64,000 nt of DNA from Nitrospira defluvii (GCF_905220995.1 NZ_CAJNBJ010000001.1:372001-436000), one strand, 5' to 3'; shown: positions 16,423-26,144, numbered from the stretch's first letter. Notes: generated by a model not told the origin, from the sequence alone. Numbers and translations are program-made.

Positions 16423-17391
16423 TTAGACTCCTCGCCGGGACACGTAGACATGGTGGAGTAATTCGCTGTCATCCGGGGCAGGGGACTGGCGAGCAAAAGT
16501 CACGGCCTCCTCAACCTCGTCCCGCACAGCGGCCTCAAGCGACTCGAACCGCTCCGAGGACAGCCCCTGTGCGCGGAGCCGTTCCCGGCATCGTGCGATC
16601 GGATCCCGCTGCCGCCATTCATCCAGTTCACGCCGCCGGTCCTCGCCGACCTCAAGATCGGCTGCCGGTCCGACGTGGCCCCGCCATCGATAGGTCCGGC
16701 ATTCCAAGAGTGTCGGCCCATTGCCCGCCCGTGCACGTTGCACAGCCTGTTGCGCCGAGCTCTGTACGGCCATGACATCGTTCCCGTCCACCCGTTCACC
16801 CGACAGCCCGTGCAAATCCGCGCTCTCCACGATATTGTCCTTGACCCGTCGCTCTTTCAGCGTCAAGTGCGTAGAGTACAGATTGTTTTCACACACGAAC
16901 AAGACGGGAAGTCGGTACAAGGCCGCCAGGGTGAGCGACTCATGAAAGTGCCCCTCGTCGGTGGCCCCGTCGCCAAAAAACGCCACGGCGATCTGCCCCG
17001 TGCCCCGGAGTTTCGCGGAGAGGGCGGCGCCTACGGCCAACGGAATGGTCGCCGCCACCAAGGGGACCGTGCCGAAAATGCCCTGCGCCGTATCGACCAG
17101 ATGCATGGAGCCCCCGCGCCCGCGCGCACAACCCGTGGCCTTGCCGAAAATCTCCGCCATCATGGCGCGCAGATCTCCCCCCTTTGCGAGATAGTGCCCA
17201 TGCGAGCGGTGTCCGCCCCACAGACTATCGTCCGGCTGCAACGCGGCGCACACACCGGCCGGAATGGCCTCCTGTCCGATCGAGAGGTGGCAGGGGGTCT
17301 TGATCTCTCCCGCCAAGACCAACTCGCCGATGCGATTCTCGACGGCGCGGATCAATACCATCATCCGCCAGAGCGACTGCTCGATAGTCAT
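16423..17391 (-). CDS. 2-oxoacid dehydrogenase E1 alpha-like subunit
   Basis: 322 residues from the ATG at 17391; the frame is open to 17442 but that would overlap the sugar transferase gene. The thiamine-diphosphate motif runs from GDGATDEGHFHES (about residue 140) to ENN (168-170), the usual GDGxxN-type spacing. HRSHGHYLAKGGD and the YRWRGHVG segment are typical of PDHA/AcoA-like subunits. Four bases separate it from the beta gene, so the two are co-translated. The chain is short compared with pyruvate dehydrogenase alpha of many bacteria but normal for acetoin dehydrogenase-like subunits. Its oxo-acid substrate cannot be read from the sequence. Confidence 0.85.
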   Translation of the reverse strand: MTIEQSLWRMMVLIRAVENRIGELVLAGEIKTPCHLSIGQEAIPAGVCAALQPDDSLWGGHRSHGHYLAKGGDLRAMMAEIFGKATGCARGRGGSMHLVDTAQGIFGTVPLVAATIPLAVGAALSAKLRGTGQIAVAFFGDGATDEGHFHESLTLAALYRLPVLFVCENNLYSTHLTLKERRVKDNIVESADLHGLSGERVDGNDVMAVQSSAQQAVQRARAGNGPTLLECRTYRWRGHVGPAADLEVGEDRRRELDEWRQRDPIARCRERLRAQGLSSERFESLEAAVRDEVEEAVTFARQSPAPDDSELLHHVYVSRRGV

Positions 17392-17422
17392 CACCTCGTT
17401 TGACGCTCCCGTTCCTTGCACG

Positions 17423-18055
17423 TCACACGCCCTTTTCAACAATCAGCGGAAGCGGACGGGCCCCCTTGCCTCGTGCCAGCGCGATCGCGGTATGGAGGAG
17501 AATGCGGAGATCGGTGCCGAAGCTCCTCTGCCGCACATAGGCCAGTTGGAGCCGGAGCTTCACCGGCCGGATGGTTTCTAAATAGACTTTCTCGGGATCG
17601 GGGCTTCCCTTGAGTAACGCCCCCTCATCGATATTCCATAAGCTAGCCCAGTCCGTCAACCCTGGGCGAACCGTCAGAATGACGCGCTCCTCCTCCGAAT
17701 ACAAGTCGACATAATGCTGCACCTCCGGCCTCGGCCCGACCAGACTCATCGTCCCGCCGCACACGTTGAACAACTGCGGCAATTCATCCAGCTTGTGTTT
17801 TCTCAACCAGCGACCGATCGGGGTCACCCTCGGATCTCCGTCCGGCGTCGACGGTCCGCCGAGCCGGTCCGCGTGCTGCACCATGGTGCGGAACTTCAAC
17901 ATGCGAAACGACTGTCCCCTCAACCCCACCCGAGGGGCTCGATAAAACACCGGGCCGCCGTCGCTCCACGTAATCACCAGCGCAATCACGAGCAGGAGGG
18001 GACTCAACAGCAGCAGCAACACCGAAGCCACCAGCACATCACACAGACGTTTCAT
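17423..18055 (-). CDS. Priming sugar-phosphate transferase (small phosphoglycosyl transferase)
   Basis: 210 residues; a GTG sits one codon before the ATG at 18055. A hydrophobic N-terminal helix (VLVASVLLLLLSPLLLVIAL) is followed by the monotopic PGT domain with APRVGLRGQSFRMLKFRTM, the RKHKLDELPQL motif containing the catalytic Asp-Glu pair, and MSLVGPRPE. These enzymes move a sugar phosphate from a nucleotide sugar to undecaprenyl phosphate at the inner membrane and so start the repeat unit. It is the short (PglC/WcaJ C-terminal) form without the extra multi-pass N-terminal region. It abuts the upstream glycosyltransferase gene. Confidence 0.88.
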   Translation of the reverse strand: MKRLCDVLVASVLLLLLSPLLLVIALVITWSDGGPVFYRAPRVGLRGQSFRMLKFRTMVQHADRLGGPSTPDGDPRVTPIGRWLRKHKLDELPQLFNVCGGTMSLVGPRPEVQHYVDLYSEEERVILTVRPGLTDWASLWNIDEGALLKGSPDPEKVYLETIRPVKLRLQLAYVRQRSFGTDLRILLHTAIALARGKGARPLPLIVEKGV

Positions 18056-18058
18056 CAC

Positions 18059-19207
18059 TTACACCCGCTCTCCGGAGACCACGGCAGCCGCGCGACGGCT
18101 TCCGGTCCATCCCACCCTGCGCCAGAATTGCGGCAAGCCGACCAGTCGCACCAGGCCCCACAGGGACCCAAGCCCATACCCCACATGCAGCGTAACAAAG
18201 ACCAATGGCAGCAGGAACCCGATCGCCGCCGACCGTTCGCGCCACGCGGCATGCAGTGACGCAAGCAGGTTCACCACGCCGTAGAGGCCGGCGATTCCGA
18301 CACTCCCCCACAAGAACGACGGCATCACGAGACCTGCCGCCGCCGTCACCACCACCGACAGCACGAAACCCAAGGGGATTAAATGGCGCAACGAAATCGA
18401 CGTGCCCGAACTATAGGCAAAAGGCAGGATCGCCCACTCCCCGTTGCTCCAGTTCTGGCTCCAGAAGGATCGGATGGTCGAACGGGCATAGTAGTTGGTG
18501 CTGATATCGGGCAGCAGGAGCATGCGGCCTCCGGCCTTGCGCAGCCTGACACTGAAATCCATATCCTGTCCGCGAACAAGCGCCGCATTAAACGGACCCC
18601 TAGTATCCAAGGGTACATCACCTCCGCCTGCGGTCTCATGAACGGCCGGCTCGTCCGATGCCGGTACACGATCAAACGCCTCGCGCCGGTAACAACCGCA
18701 GAACACGGTATCCACCCAGGTCGGGCGCGAGACATGGATGCGAAAGTACGAATTCCCGACTCCGAATGGATGGCCGAGCGCGGCAGCAATGGCCCTTCCC
18801 ATCGGGCCCTCCGTCGCCGGGACGGTGTGCATCACCCCGCAGACCACATCGGCCCCGTACTCCTGTAGCGCATCCACACAACGCCGGAGATACCCAGGCG
18901 CCAGACAGGCATGGGCGTCCACTCTGAACACGATTGGCCCCCGCGCTTCCCGTAACCCCAAATTGAGCGCCTTCGGGGTCGTCCGGCCCTGGTTGTCGAT
19001 CACGCGGACAGACTCATGGTCGCGTGCATAGACCTCAAGCACCGCGCGCGTGCCGTCGCCACTCATGCCATCCACGACCAGCACGAAGAGCCGATCGGAC
19101 GGATAGCCGTTGTGCACAATCGAGTCCAGACATCGTGCAATGAACGCCCGCTCATTGCGACAGGGGACGAGCACGGTAATAAACGGTAACGGCTGCTGTG
19201 CCTGCAT
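18059..19207 (-). CDS. Family 2 glycosyltransferase
   Basis: 382 residues. The GT-A start ITVLVPCRNERAFIARCLDSI, the VVDGMSGDGT segment and the acidic motif FRVDAHACL (a DxD-like element) are in the usual places for inverting GT2 enzymes; RGQDMDFSVRLRKAGG resembles the ED acceptor motif. Three or four hydrophobic helices near residues 255-350 anchor the C-terminus in the membrane. It would add a sugar to the lipid-linked repeat unit on the cytoplasmic face. The stop codon directly abuts the priming transferase gene; the upstream Wzy gene ends 6 bp away. Confidence 0.87.
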   Translation of the reverse strand: MQAQQPLPFITVLVPCRNERAFIARCLDSIVHNGYPSDRLFVLVVDGMSGDGTRAVLEVYARDHESVRVIDNQGRTTPKALNLGLREARGPIVFRVDAHACLAPGYLRRCVDALQEYGADVVCGVMHTVPATEGPMGRAIAAALGHPFGVGNSYFRIHVSRPTWVDTVFCGCYRREAFDRVPASDEPAVHETAGGGDVPLDTRGPFNAALVRGQDMDFSVRLRKAGGRMLLLPDISTNYYARSTIRSFWSQNWSNGEWAILPFAYSSGTSISLRHLIPLGFVLSVVVTAAAGLVMPSFLWGSVGIAGLYGVVNLLASLHAAWRERSAAIGFLLPLVFVTLHVGYGLGSLWGLVRLVGLPQFWRRVGWTGSRRAAAVVSGERV

Positions 19208-19213
19208 CTCGCG

Positions 19214-20647
19214 TTACTCCGTACGGGCCGGTAGACCCTCGACCGGTCGGGATGCCCGCATCGCCAGGCGAGTCCACAAACCGGCGGCATAGGACGCCAG
19301 CGTGATCACGATGGTCGGGACCAGCAACGCGTCGATCACCAATCCTTTATATCCCTCCAAGCCTGCTCGAACGAGCGGCGGAATGTAGGCCACGAACCCA
19401 CAGGGCGCCAGGACCGCCAACACATACTGCCACCGAGACCAGCGATCCCGGTTCGCGTCGGCAGACAGGTAGGCGTTGTAACAACGACTCCAGATCCATC
19501 CCCAGACCATCGCTCCCAGCACCAAACCAAGTAAGCCGAAGTTGAGATACCAGCCGGTTGCGTGATGGATACTGAATCCCTGCTCGCCGACCCCTTCGAT
19601 GATGCCGACCGAAGCCGCATAGTGCGAATAGATGTCGCCCGGCCGCTCCGGCCAGAGGATGCGCGGCACCACCGAGGCCAGCAGCGAGGTCAGGCTGGAA
19701 CCGTAGGTCAACGGCGAATGGAAATACAAGACCCCGTACAAGGACAGATGGGCGCCGAACGCTTCGTTGCTCGCCCGGATTTCCGGAACCCACTGGGCCG
19801 CTTCCCACCAATCGATGCCTTCCCAAAGATCCGGTAGAGGAAAGGCCCGCAAGAAGTCCACGAGCGCGATGCACAGGAACATGCCCCCGGCCCCGGCTGC
19901 CACAAGCCCCCACCGCACGCTGCGCGCATTGGCCAGGTAAAACAGCCCCCCGAGAATCAGCCCTGAGAACAGTTCATTCTTGTTCCCCAGCACCGTGACA
20001 TAGCCGAATACTGCCGCCAGCACCAGCCCATACCCAATCCCGACGGCGATGGTGGGCTCGCCCGCCAGCCAGCGGCCATGCCGGCCGGTGAACCAGACCG
20101 CACCCCCGAGGGCGAGGGAAAACAGCGCGACTCGATTGAGGACCTGATGCAACGTGAAGAGCGGCACCATTTCGCCCAGTCCCCCTCGCGTCGCGGCATA
20201 ACCGGACTTGCCCAACAACATGGCGGTTGCAAGCTGGTCCTTCACGATCAAGAAACTCGCCACCCCGGCCAAGACGGACATCACGAGCAGGCTGACATGG
20301 GAGATCCACAAGGCCGGACGGAGTGGGTCGGGACGGGAACGGGCTTCGACGAGCCCGGCAAGCGCCGTGAGTTCGATCACGATCACGAACAAGGCATAGT
20401 AGAACAGGGTCTCCTGATAGGCGCCATTGAGTTCCACCGGAAACACTTTGCGATAGAGATAGTGGTGCTGCATCTGACTATCCGCACCCAATCCATCGGC
20501 CACGATCGACCACCCGCCATGCATCGACCAGAAATACAAAAACAAGACGCCCAACGGAAACGACAGGCTACCCGAGCGCTGGTACAGCAGGGCGGCGAGC
20601 CCGGCGATACAGGCAGTGGTGAGAGCCAGTAGGAGGTAAAAATCCAT
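19214..20647 (-). CDS. Wzy-like O-antigen/oligosaccharide repeat polymerase
   Basis: 477 residues with about twelve hydrophobic segments and one larger hydrophilic loop around residues 265-330, the topology of Wzy/oligosaccharide repeat unit polymerases, a family with little sequence conservation. Position between glycosyltransferase and carbamoyltransferase genes, with a flippase and Wzz in the same run, supports the role: joining of lipid-linked repeat units on the periplasmic side. Sequence alone would not separate it from other O-antigen ligase-like membrane proteins. Confidence 0.7.
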   Translation of the reverse strand: MDFYLLLALTTACIAGLAALLYQRSGSLSFPLGVLFLYFWSMHGGWSIVADGLGADSQMQHHYLYRKVFPVELNGAYQETLFYYALFVIVIELTALAGLVEARSRPDPLRPALWISHVSLLVMSVLAGVASFLIVKDQLATAMLLGKSGYAATRGGLGEMVPLFTLHQVLNRVALFSLALGGAVWFTGRHGRWLAGEPTIAVGIGYGLVLAAVFGYVTVLGNKNELFSGLILGGLFYLANARSVRWGLVAAGAGGMFLCIALVDFLRAFPLPDLWEGIDWWEAAQWVPEIRASNEAFGAHLSLYGVLYFHSPLTYGSSLTSLLASVVPRILWPERPGDIYSHYAASVGIIEGVGEQGFSIHHATGWYLNFGLLGLVLGAMVWGWIWSRCYNAYLSADANRDRWSRWQYVLAVLAPCGFVAYIPPLVRAGLEGYKGLVIDALLVPTIVITLASYAAGLWTRLAMRASRPVEGLPARTE

Positions 20648-20661
20648 CTGTCGATTCCCTG

Positions 20662-22497
20662 TCAGTCCTGACGCTGATCCTGCAGCCCGCCACTAGATGG
20701 CGCTGACGCGTGGACGCCGGTTTCCCGGCTCCCGCGCTTCCGGATCAACCATCGATCGACAACCAGATCGTCCAATCCAGACTTGAGCAACACCTCGATC
20801 GCATCACAAGCCCCGCCCACGATGGGAGACCCGTGCAAATTGAAGGAGGTATTGAGCAGCACCCATCGGCCGGTCAGCCGTCCAAAGGCTTCGATGAGCC
20901 GATGGAAGGAGGGGTTGAGCTCCTTCCACACCATCTGCACCCGCGCCGTCTGGTCGGCAGGATGAACGGCGGCGGCCAACTCAGCCCGTCGTTCGGTGGT
21001 GTGAAACGCATGCATCATGTGCGGGCTGATCCGCGGCTGCGGCAACGAAGCAGGCACATGGACATACTCGCAGGCCCGTTCACCCAGGACCGCCGGCGCG
21101 AACGGCATCCAGAAATCGCGCTGCTTGATCAGCCGATTGATCGTCTGGACCACGGACTGGTTGCTGGGGTCCGCCAGGATAGACCGGTTCCCCAACGCCC
21201 TCGCCCCGAACTCCATGCGCCCTGAGCAACGAGCCACAATGTGACCCTGCGCGAGCAGCTCCGCCGTGCGGAGTTCCGGATCATCAAGTTCATGAAATTC
21301 CACGACCTCGCCGTAGCGAGCGCGAGCTTCGGACAGGTCCGTCCCCGCCTCCGGCCCAAGATACAGACCGTCGAACCGAATATCGGTGAGCGCGCCACCC
21401 TGGCGAACGTGACATTGCCAGACCGCCCCGAACGGCAGCGTCTCGTCGCCGCAGGAAGGAAACACGTCGAAGTATTCGAGGCCAGGCAACGAGGCGATGC
21501 GTTGATTGGCCTTCACGTTCATGAAGACTCCTCCCGCCGCAAGCACCTTCCGCACACCGGTGTTCTCCACGGCGCCGGCAATCCAGCGCAAGACCAGTTC
21601 TTCCGTGAACCGCTGCAATCCTGCGGCCACCAGATCGAACCGAACCACGCGAAAATCCCGCAAGAGTCTGGGCAACATCGCGCTCGTGCGCTCTGGGATG
21701 GCTCGACGAAACCGCAATGGATCAGCCGGATCGAGATCGAGGTACCGTGCAAACACCTTCGCCTGCAGGTCCGCCTGCTCCGGGTCCGCATAGGGCGCCA
21801 ACCCCATCACCTTGTATTCATGCTCGTGCGGCCGCATGCCCAGCATATGCGTCACAGCCGCATAGATATTCCCCAGCGAATGGCCGGTCGGCGTGGCGGC
21901 CAACAGCCGAAGCGCCCCGTTCTCGGCGAGATACACATGGGCACAGGCATCGTCGCCCCCGCCGTCCAACGTAAACACCAAATGCGGTTCATGCCCATTC
22001 TGACGCAGGCCGTAGTAGGCGGACGCGGCATGGTTCGAATGGTGATGAAAGCGGCTGACAGGAACCCCGTCGAGGCCACAACGCGCCAACTGCTCCGCCA
22101 CCGTCCGGTTGTTCACCTCGCCACGCCGCGCCGCTTGCCACTCCCGTATCCGATTCTCCACCGAACCCGGAAACATGCCTGCCAATCGAGCGAGCGATCC
22201 GGACAGGTCCGCCTCCCGCAGCAACTCTCGTCCCGACCGGCCGCGCCGGGCATATTCACGCAACAATTCGTCGCGAGTCTCAGCCTTCGGGCTCCGCAGA
22301 TTGCTCAGACAAACATGGTTCAGGTTCCGGGCGTTCAAGCCGAAGTGTTTGACGCAGTGGAGGACCGCTTGGGATGGAAAGCCGATGGCGCCCTTCTCAC
22401 GGGTCAGGCGTTCCTCCTGCACGGCAAACAGGATCTTGCCGTCCCGGCAGAGAACAACCGACGCCTCGAAGCCCTCGTTGATGCCAAGTATCAGCAT
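20662..22497 (-). CDS. Carbamoyltransferase (NodU/CmcH family), copy 1
   Basis: 611 residues, the usual length for the family. The N-terminal HSP70-like domain begins LILGINEGFEASVVL and has HHHSNHAASAYYGL, the metal-binding His region, and FTLDGGGDDACAHVY. The C-terminal YrdC-like part has RMEFGARALGNRSILADP and LLNTSFNLHGSPIV. Such enzymes transfer a carbamoyl group from carbamoyl phosphate through an adenylate to a hydroxyl of a sugar or other acceptor. GGGAGG precedes the ATG, which overlaps the end of the upstream glycosyltransferase gene by 7 bp. A second family member lies at 30348-32141 on the other strand and differs widely in sequence. Confidence 0.88.
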   Translation of the reverse strand: MLILGINEGFEASVVLCRDGKILFAVQEERLTREKGAIGFPSQAVLHCVKHFGLNARNLNHVCLSNLRSPKAETRDELLREYARRGRSGRELLREADLSGSLARLAGMFPGSVENRIREWQAARRGEVNNRTVAEQLARCGLDGVPVSRFHHHSNHAASAYYGLRQNGHEPHLVFTLDGGGDDACAHVYLAENGALRLLAATPTGHSLGNIYAAVTHMLGMRPHEHEYKVMGLAPYADPEQADLQAKVFARYLDLDPADPLRFRRAIPERTSAMLPRLLRDFRVVRFDLVAAGLQRFTEELVLRWIAGAVENTGVRKVLAAGGVFMNVKANQRIASLPGLEYFDVFPSCGDETLPFGAVWQCHVRQGGALTDIRFDGLYLGPEAGTDLSEARARYGEVVEFHELDDPELRTAELLAQGHIVARCSGRMEFGARALGNRSILADPSNQSVVQTINRLIKQRDFWMPFAPAVLGERACEYVHVPASLPQPRISPHMMHAFHTTERRAELAAAVHPADQTARVQMVWKELNPSFHRLIEAFGRLTGRWVLLNTSFNLHGSPIVGGACDAIEVLLKSGLDDLVVDRWLIRKRGSRETGVHASAPSSGGLQDQRQD

Positions 22498-23537
22498 CCG
22501 TCGCGCCTCCCGAGCGCCTCATGGTAGACCGCGAGAGTCTGCCGGGCGATGTGGTCCTGAGCCACAACCGCGATGGAGTCTCGACCGTTGGACCTCGCCG
22601 GCCTCGCGAGCAATTCCGCCAAGGCCCGCGCGATCTGTGTCGGGTCCCGGCCCACGATCCCGGAGGGCGTCACCGCGGCCAGCCGTTCCCGCACATCTCC
22701 GACCTCCACCGACAGCACCGGCAGATTACAGGCCATTGCTTCCTGCACGATGGTCGGCGACCCTTCCCAGTCGCTGGTCAGCAGCAAACAATCGGCCCCA
22801 TTCATCATAGTCGCCACCATCGCCTGGGGCACCAGCCCATCCAGCAACTGCAGACGAATCGGCCCGCACAACTGTTCGGCCTTTCTCACCGCCGCCTGGG
22901 CCAGGTCGAGGCGTTTCACCGCCGGTGACAGTCCCGCATTGAAGAGCACAATCCGTTCAGTTGCGCCCCAGCCAAGTTCGGCCCTCGCTTGCGGTTGGGG
23001 GCGAGGGACAAACACGTCGGTATCGACTCCGGATGGCAGCACCAGCGCGCGATCACGCCGCCACCACAGACGCCGTTTCAACTCCTGACTCACACAAATC
23101 ATCCGTGCCGCTTTGCGCGCCGCATACTGGGAGAGCCCGCGCCGGACGGCGGAACGCAGCCACGGGTCGCTGGGCGCGGGATTCAGATCACTGCCGCGAA
23201 AGGTAATGACCAGCGGGACCATCGTCATCAAACCGGCGAGACAGGCGGTCACGGTCCCGTATTGCGCATGGATCAGGTCCGGACAAAACGAGGCGATGCA
23301 CCGGCGCAATCGCTTCGACTCGCGGCTCACACAGGCCAGGTCCGTGCGTGACTCCAACGCGAAGGTCTCAGGAACCACCCCCAGCCCGCGCATAGCCTCC
23401 ACCTGCTTGCGCGCAAAAATCATCGCTGAGCCTTCGGCCGGTCCAGGAAAGACATACAACACCCGGAGACTGCCGTTCGTGACAGCGCTCGCCGGATCCG
23501 AACCGGGCTCAACCCTGCGCATGACCTCGACCATCAT
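22491..23537 (-). CDS. Family 4 (GT-B) glycosyltransferase
   Basis: 348 residues from the ATG at 23537, where GGGGGAG lies 9 bases upstream; the open frame further upstream overlaps the SGNH gene and looks unlike protein. GT-B features: an N-terminal domain beginning LRVLYVFPGPAEGS, LIHAQYGTV, GSDLNPAPS, then the nucleotide-binding domain with FNAGLSPAVKRLDLAQAAV and the C-terminal acidic motif LLLTSDWEGSPTIVQEAMACNLPVLS (a variant of the EX7E motif). It likely adds a sugar to the repeat unit. It overlaps the carbamoyltransferase gene by 7 bp. Confidence 0.86.
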   Translation of the reverse strand: MMVEVMRRVEPGSDPASAVTNGSLRVLYVFPGPAEGSAMIFARKQVEAMRGLGVVPETFALESRTDLACVSRESKRLRRCIASFCPDLIHAQYGTVTACLAGLMTMVPLVITFRGSDLNPAPSDPWLRSAVRRGLSQYAARKAARMICVSQELKRRLWWRRDRALVLPSGVDTDVFVPRPQPQARAELGWGATERIVLFNAGLSPAVKRLDLAQAAVRKAEQLCGPIRLQLLDGLVPQAMVATMMNGADCLLLTSDWEGSPTIVQEAMACNLPVLSVEVGDVRERLAAVTPSGIVGRDPTQIARALAELLARPARSNGRDSIAVVAQDHIARQTLAVYHEALGRRDGC

Positions 23538-23553
23538 GGCTGGCTTCTCCCCC

Positions 23554-24735
23554 TCACGGTTGAACGAACCCGAAGGTGTCGCGATACACCTTCGACCGTT
23601 GGAGCAGCCCGGCGAACACCTCGTGCCCGGTGCCGTTCCAGTGGTTGTCGTCCGGATACTCGAAACGAAGGCGACGCTGCGCGTAGTCCGCGATAAACGC
23701 CGGTTGCATATCAAGCACCTCGAACCCCCCCACGCGCGCCCGGTCCATGAGGTGCGCGCGCATGATGGAAAAGTAGGAGCCTGACACGGCCTTCAGCGCA
23801 GAGGCGTCGTAGAGTTCAGGCCTGGGCGCGTCCACCACCAGCGCGATACGAGAAGCCGGCAATCCCGCCATCTCGGGCAGCTGCCGGAGGAACGCCTCGA
23901 TCACCCGGTCCGAATCCGCCACACGTTCCGACGTCGCCTCCGCCGCGGTATTGCCGACAAACCGTGGGCGGCTGATGGCCGACTGCCCGGGCCGATAGGC
24001 AAACCGTTTCCACACGTCTCGAATTTCCAGGTTCACGTAGAGGTACATCGCCAGGGACGAGCCGCCGACCCAGTCACGCCACCAAGGCACAGGGCGGTCG
24101 AGGCGGGTCAGGGTGAGATCCCCCGCCGGCGACTCCGCGAAGTAATGCAACCCCGGCTCATTTTTATATTTGCGCAGGCTTTCATCGAAATCATTCCCGA
24201 CGATCACCACCGTCAATCCAGCGGGGTGAAAAGTGTCCCGCACGTAACGGGCATAGGCCAGATACTGGCTGAGCGACGACCCGGACGTACCAAACCCGTA
24301 CACCCGGCCCGCGGCCCCGACCGCGTGAGCGAGTCGCGCGACGCCCGTCTGTGCGAAGGGCACCATCACGGCTTCCACGAAACTATCCCCGATGACGGCC
24401 AGCAACGGCGTGGTGAGCGCCGGGTCATAGTCATGATCGTTGATGAACCCATAATTGTTGGTGCGAACACGGTTGACGATCGAAAAGTTCCAGCCGCGCG
24501 AATACACCGACTCGCGGTGGGGTGTAAATCGAAACACAGGATTCTGTTCGTCCACCGAGAGCCCACGCAACCCCTCGTTGACCGGCAACAGGCGGAAGAC
24601 GCCCTCCAGCACAAGCGCGACCAGGCAACACGCCAGCAACACCACGACTGCTCCCAGCCAGATGTTCCGCCGGGAACGTGCTTGCCTGTCCGGGACACAT
24701 AAGGCTTCGCCGTTCTGGAAGTCGCGATGCTCCAT
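23554..24735 (-). CDS. Membrane-anchored SGNH/GDSL hydrolase-like protein
   Basis: 393 residues; the ATG at 24735 is chosen, with a GTG at 24747 possible. After a basic lead, one transmembrane helix (about 28-50) places the rest in the periplasm. The SGNH fold is shown by block I VIGDSFVEAVMV, GTSGSSLSQYLAY, an Asn in VIVGNDFDESL, and the C-terminal DDNHWNGTGHEVFA block that would carry the catalytic Asp and His. Such proteins remove or transfer acyl groups, and in polysaccharide loci they often act as O-acetyl transferases or esterases. It lies 16 bp upstream of the GT4 gene and 47 bp downstream of the flippase gene. Confidence 0.75.
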   Translation of the reverse strand: MEHRDFQNGEALCVPDRQARSRRNIWLGAVVVLLACCLVALVLEGVFRLLPVNEGLRGLSVDEQNPVFRFTPHRESVYSRGWNFSIVNRVRTNNYGFINDHDYDPALTTPLLAVIGDSFVEAVMVPFAQTGVARLAHAVGAAGRVYGFGTSGSSLSQYLAYARYVRDTFHPAGLTVVIVGNDFDESLRKYKNEPGLHYFAESPAGDLTLTRLDRPVPWWRDWVGGSSLAMYLYVNLEIRDVWKRFAYRPGQSAISRPRFVGNTAAEATSERVADSDRVIEAFLRQLPEMAGLPASRIALVVDAPRPELYDASALKAVSGSYFSIMRAHLMDRARVGGFEVLDMQPAFIADYAQRRLRFEYPDDNHWNGTGHEVFAGLLQRSKVYRDTFGFVQP

Positions 24736-24782
24736 ATAGCCGGTCACGCATCACACACATGGGCGCCGAGTTGGCGATCTCT

Positions 24783-26144
24783 CTATGACGAATGCTCCGG
24801 TGTCCCGACGGCCATGAGGGTCGGCACGGAGCCGGGTGCGGTCTCACGCAGACGCGCCGCCATGCGACGGGAGAACAGTAGTCCGAGCAACAGGCTGGAG
24901 AGCGCATACTGCACCGTGGTGGCGACCGCAATGCCGAGCAACCCGCCCATCAGGAAGCCGATCCCCTTCAACGCGAGACCGGCGAGACTCGTCCCGATTT
25001 CCACCTTGGCCGGAACGCTGGTGTCACCTTGGGCATAAAACGCATTGACCAGCACATGAGTCAGCCCCCCGAACAACAACAGACCAGCACCGGCCAGCAG
25101 AATCATCTGGATGGTCCCCCACATCTCCGCGGTCACCCCCAGGGAGGACAGACCCTCACCGAGGCTGCGGCCCAGCGTCGCCATGCCTATCAACAGGACG
25201 GTGGCCATCGCGCCGGCCCCTCCCATCCACAGCAACCGCACGCGGCACAGCCGGGCAAACTCAAGCCACCTCCCGCTCTCCGCCAGCGTCGCCAAAGTCG
25301 GAACCACCGGGGTCACGAGTCCCTGGTTGAAGATACGCACCAGCGCCGCCATCACTCGCCAGGTCATATCCAGCAGCACCAGGCTGCCGGCGGCGAGGAA
25401 CGAGGTCAGGAACCGGTCCACCACAAACCCGGTTCGCACACAAGCCGCGCTCAACAACAGGGGACGGACACGCATCCACAGCTCACGAAACACGGTCTGG
25501 TGGGTGGTAGTCCCAGGCGACCAGGGGCCCAGGCCCTGCAGCAGCAATAGCGCCGGCCCACACCACAGCAGCACCTGCACCCAGGCCGCGAGTCGCACCC
25601 CCAGACTCGGCAACCCCGCGACCAGGAGGCTCCATCCAATCAAGGAGCACAGCAACACCGCGCCGCTCGGCCACAGAAACCGGTTCCTGGCCTGGTAGAG
25701 CGCAGACAGGACCGTGAAACAGGCGGCGCCAAGCAGACCCACTAGTTGAATTCTTGCCAGTTCCACCGCCAACAAGGCCGTGGGTTCGGCAAATCCAGGA
25801 GCCATCACCGGCACCAGATATGGCGCCACCCCATAGAGCAGCAACGTCGCCAGCGCAAACAACGAGCCGATGCCGACAAACAACGGCCAGGCCAGTGCCG
25901 CCCGTTCACGTTCCTCACGAGCAGCCAGCAGCGGCACCAACACGAACGACACCTGGTCCAACACCACAGCCGAACAGAGCTGCAACACTGTCGAACCGGC
26001 GTAGAGGGCATCGGTGTGACTCCCCGCCCCCAGGCGCGCGATCGTGTACCATTGAATGCCGAACGAGGTGAGCAGCTGCCCGGCGGTCAACAGGGAAAGA
26101 CTCACCCCCACGCGCACGCCGTTCCGCTCCAGACTTCCTGTCAT
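24783..26144 (-). CDS. Wzx/MurJ-like lipid-linked oligosaccharide flippase
   Basis: 453 residues with about 12-14 hydrophobic segments and the MATE/MVF superfamily pattern (an early TAGQLLTSFGIQWYTIARLG helix, DRFLTSFLAAGSLVLLDMTWRVMAALVRIFNQGL in the middle and VNAFYAQGDTSVPAKV late). The middle segment is the MurJ-like signature region, so it is closer to MurJ than to enterobacterial Wzx. In this operon it would flip undecaprenyl-linked repeat units to the periplasm. It is the first gene of the leftward capsule run; the divergent outer-membrane protein gene starts 155 bp away. Confidence 0.8.
   Translation of the reverse strand: MTGSLERNGVRVGVSLSLLTAGQLLTSFGIQWYTIARLGAGSHTDALYAGSTVLQLCSAVVLDQVSFVLVPLLAAREERERAALAWPLFVGIGSLFALATLLLYGVAPYLVPVMAPGFAEPTALLAVELARIQLVGLLGAACFTVLSALYQARNRFLWPSGAVLLCSLIGWSLLVAGLPSLGVRLAAWVQVLLWCGPALLLLQGLGPWSPGTTTHQTVFRELWMRVRPLLLSAACVRTGFVVDRFLTSFLAAGSLVLLDMTWRVMAALVRIFNQGLVTPVVPTLATLAESGRWLEFARLCRVRLLWMGGAGAMATVLLIGMATLGRSLGEGLSSLGVTAEMWGTIQMILLAGAGLLLFGGLTHVLVNAFYAQGDTSVPAKVEIGTSLAGLALKGIGFLMGGLLGIAVATTVQYALSSLLLGLLFSRRMAARLRETAPGSVPTLMAVGTPEHSS

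Noticed and set aside
15444-17391. Pyruvate dehydrogenase of central metabolism
   Set aside because: No E2 or E3 gene accompanies the pair, and the tight placement in the polysaccharide run argues for a special role, though it is not excluded.
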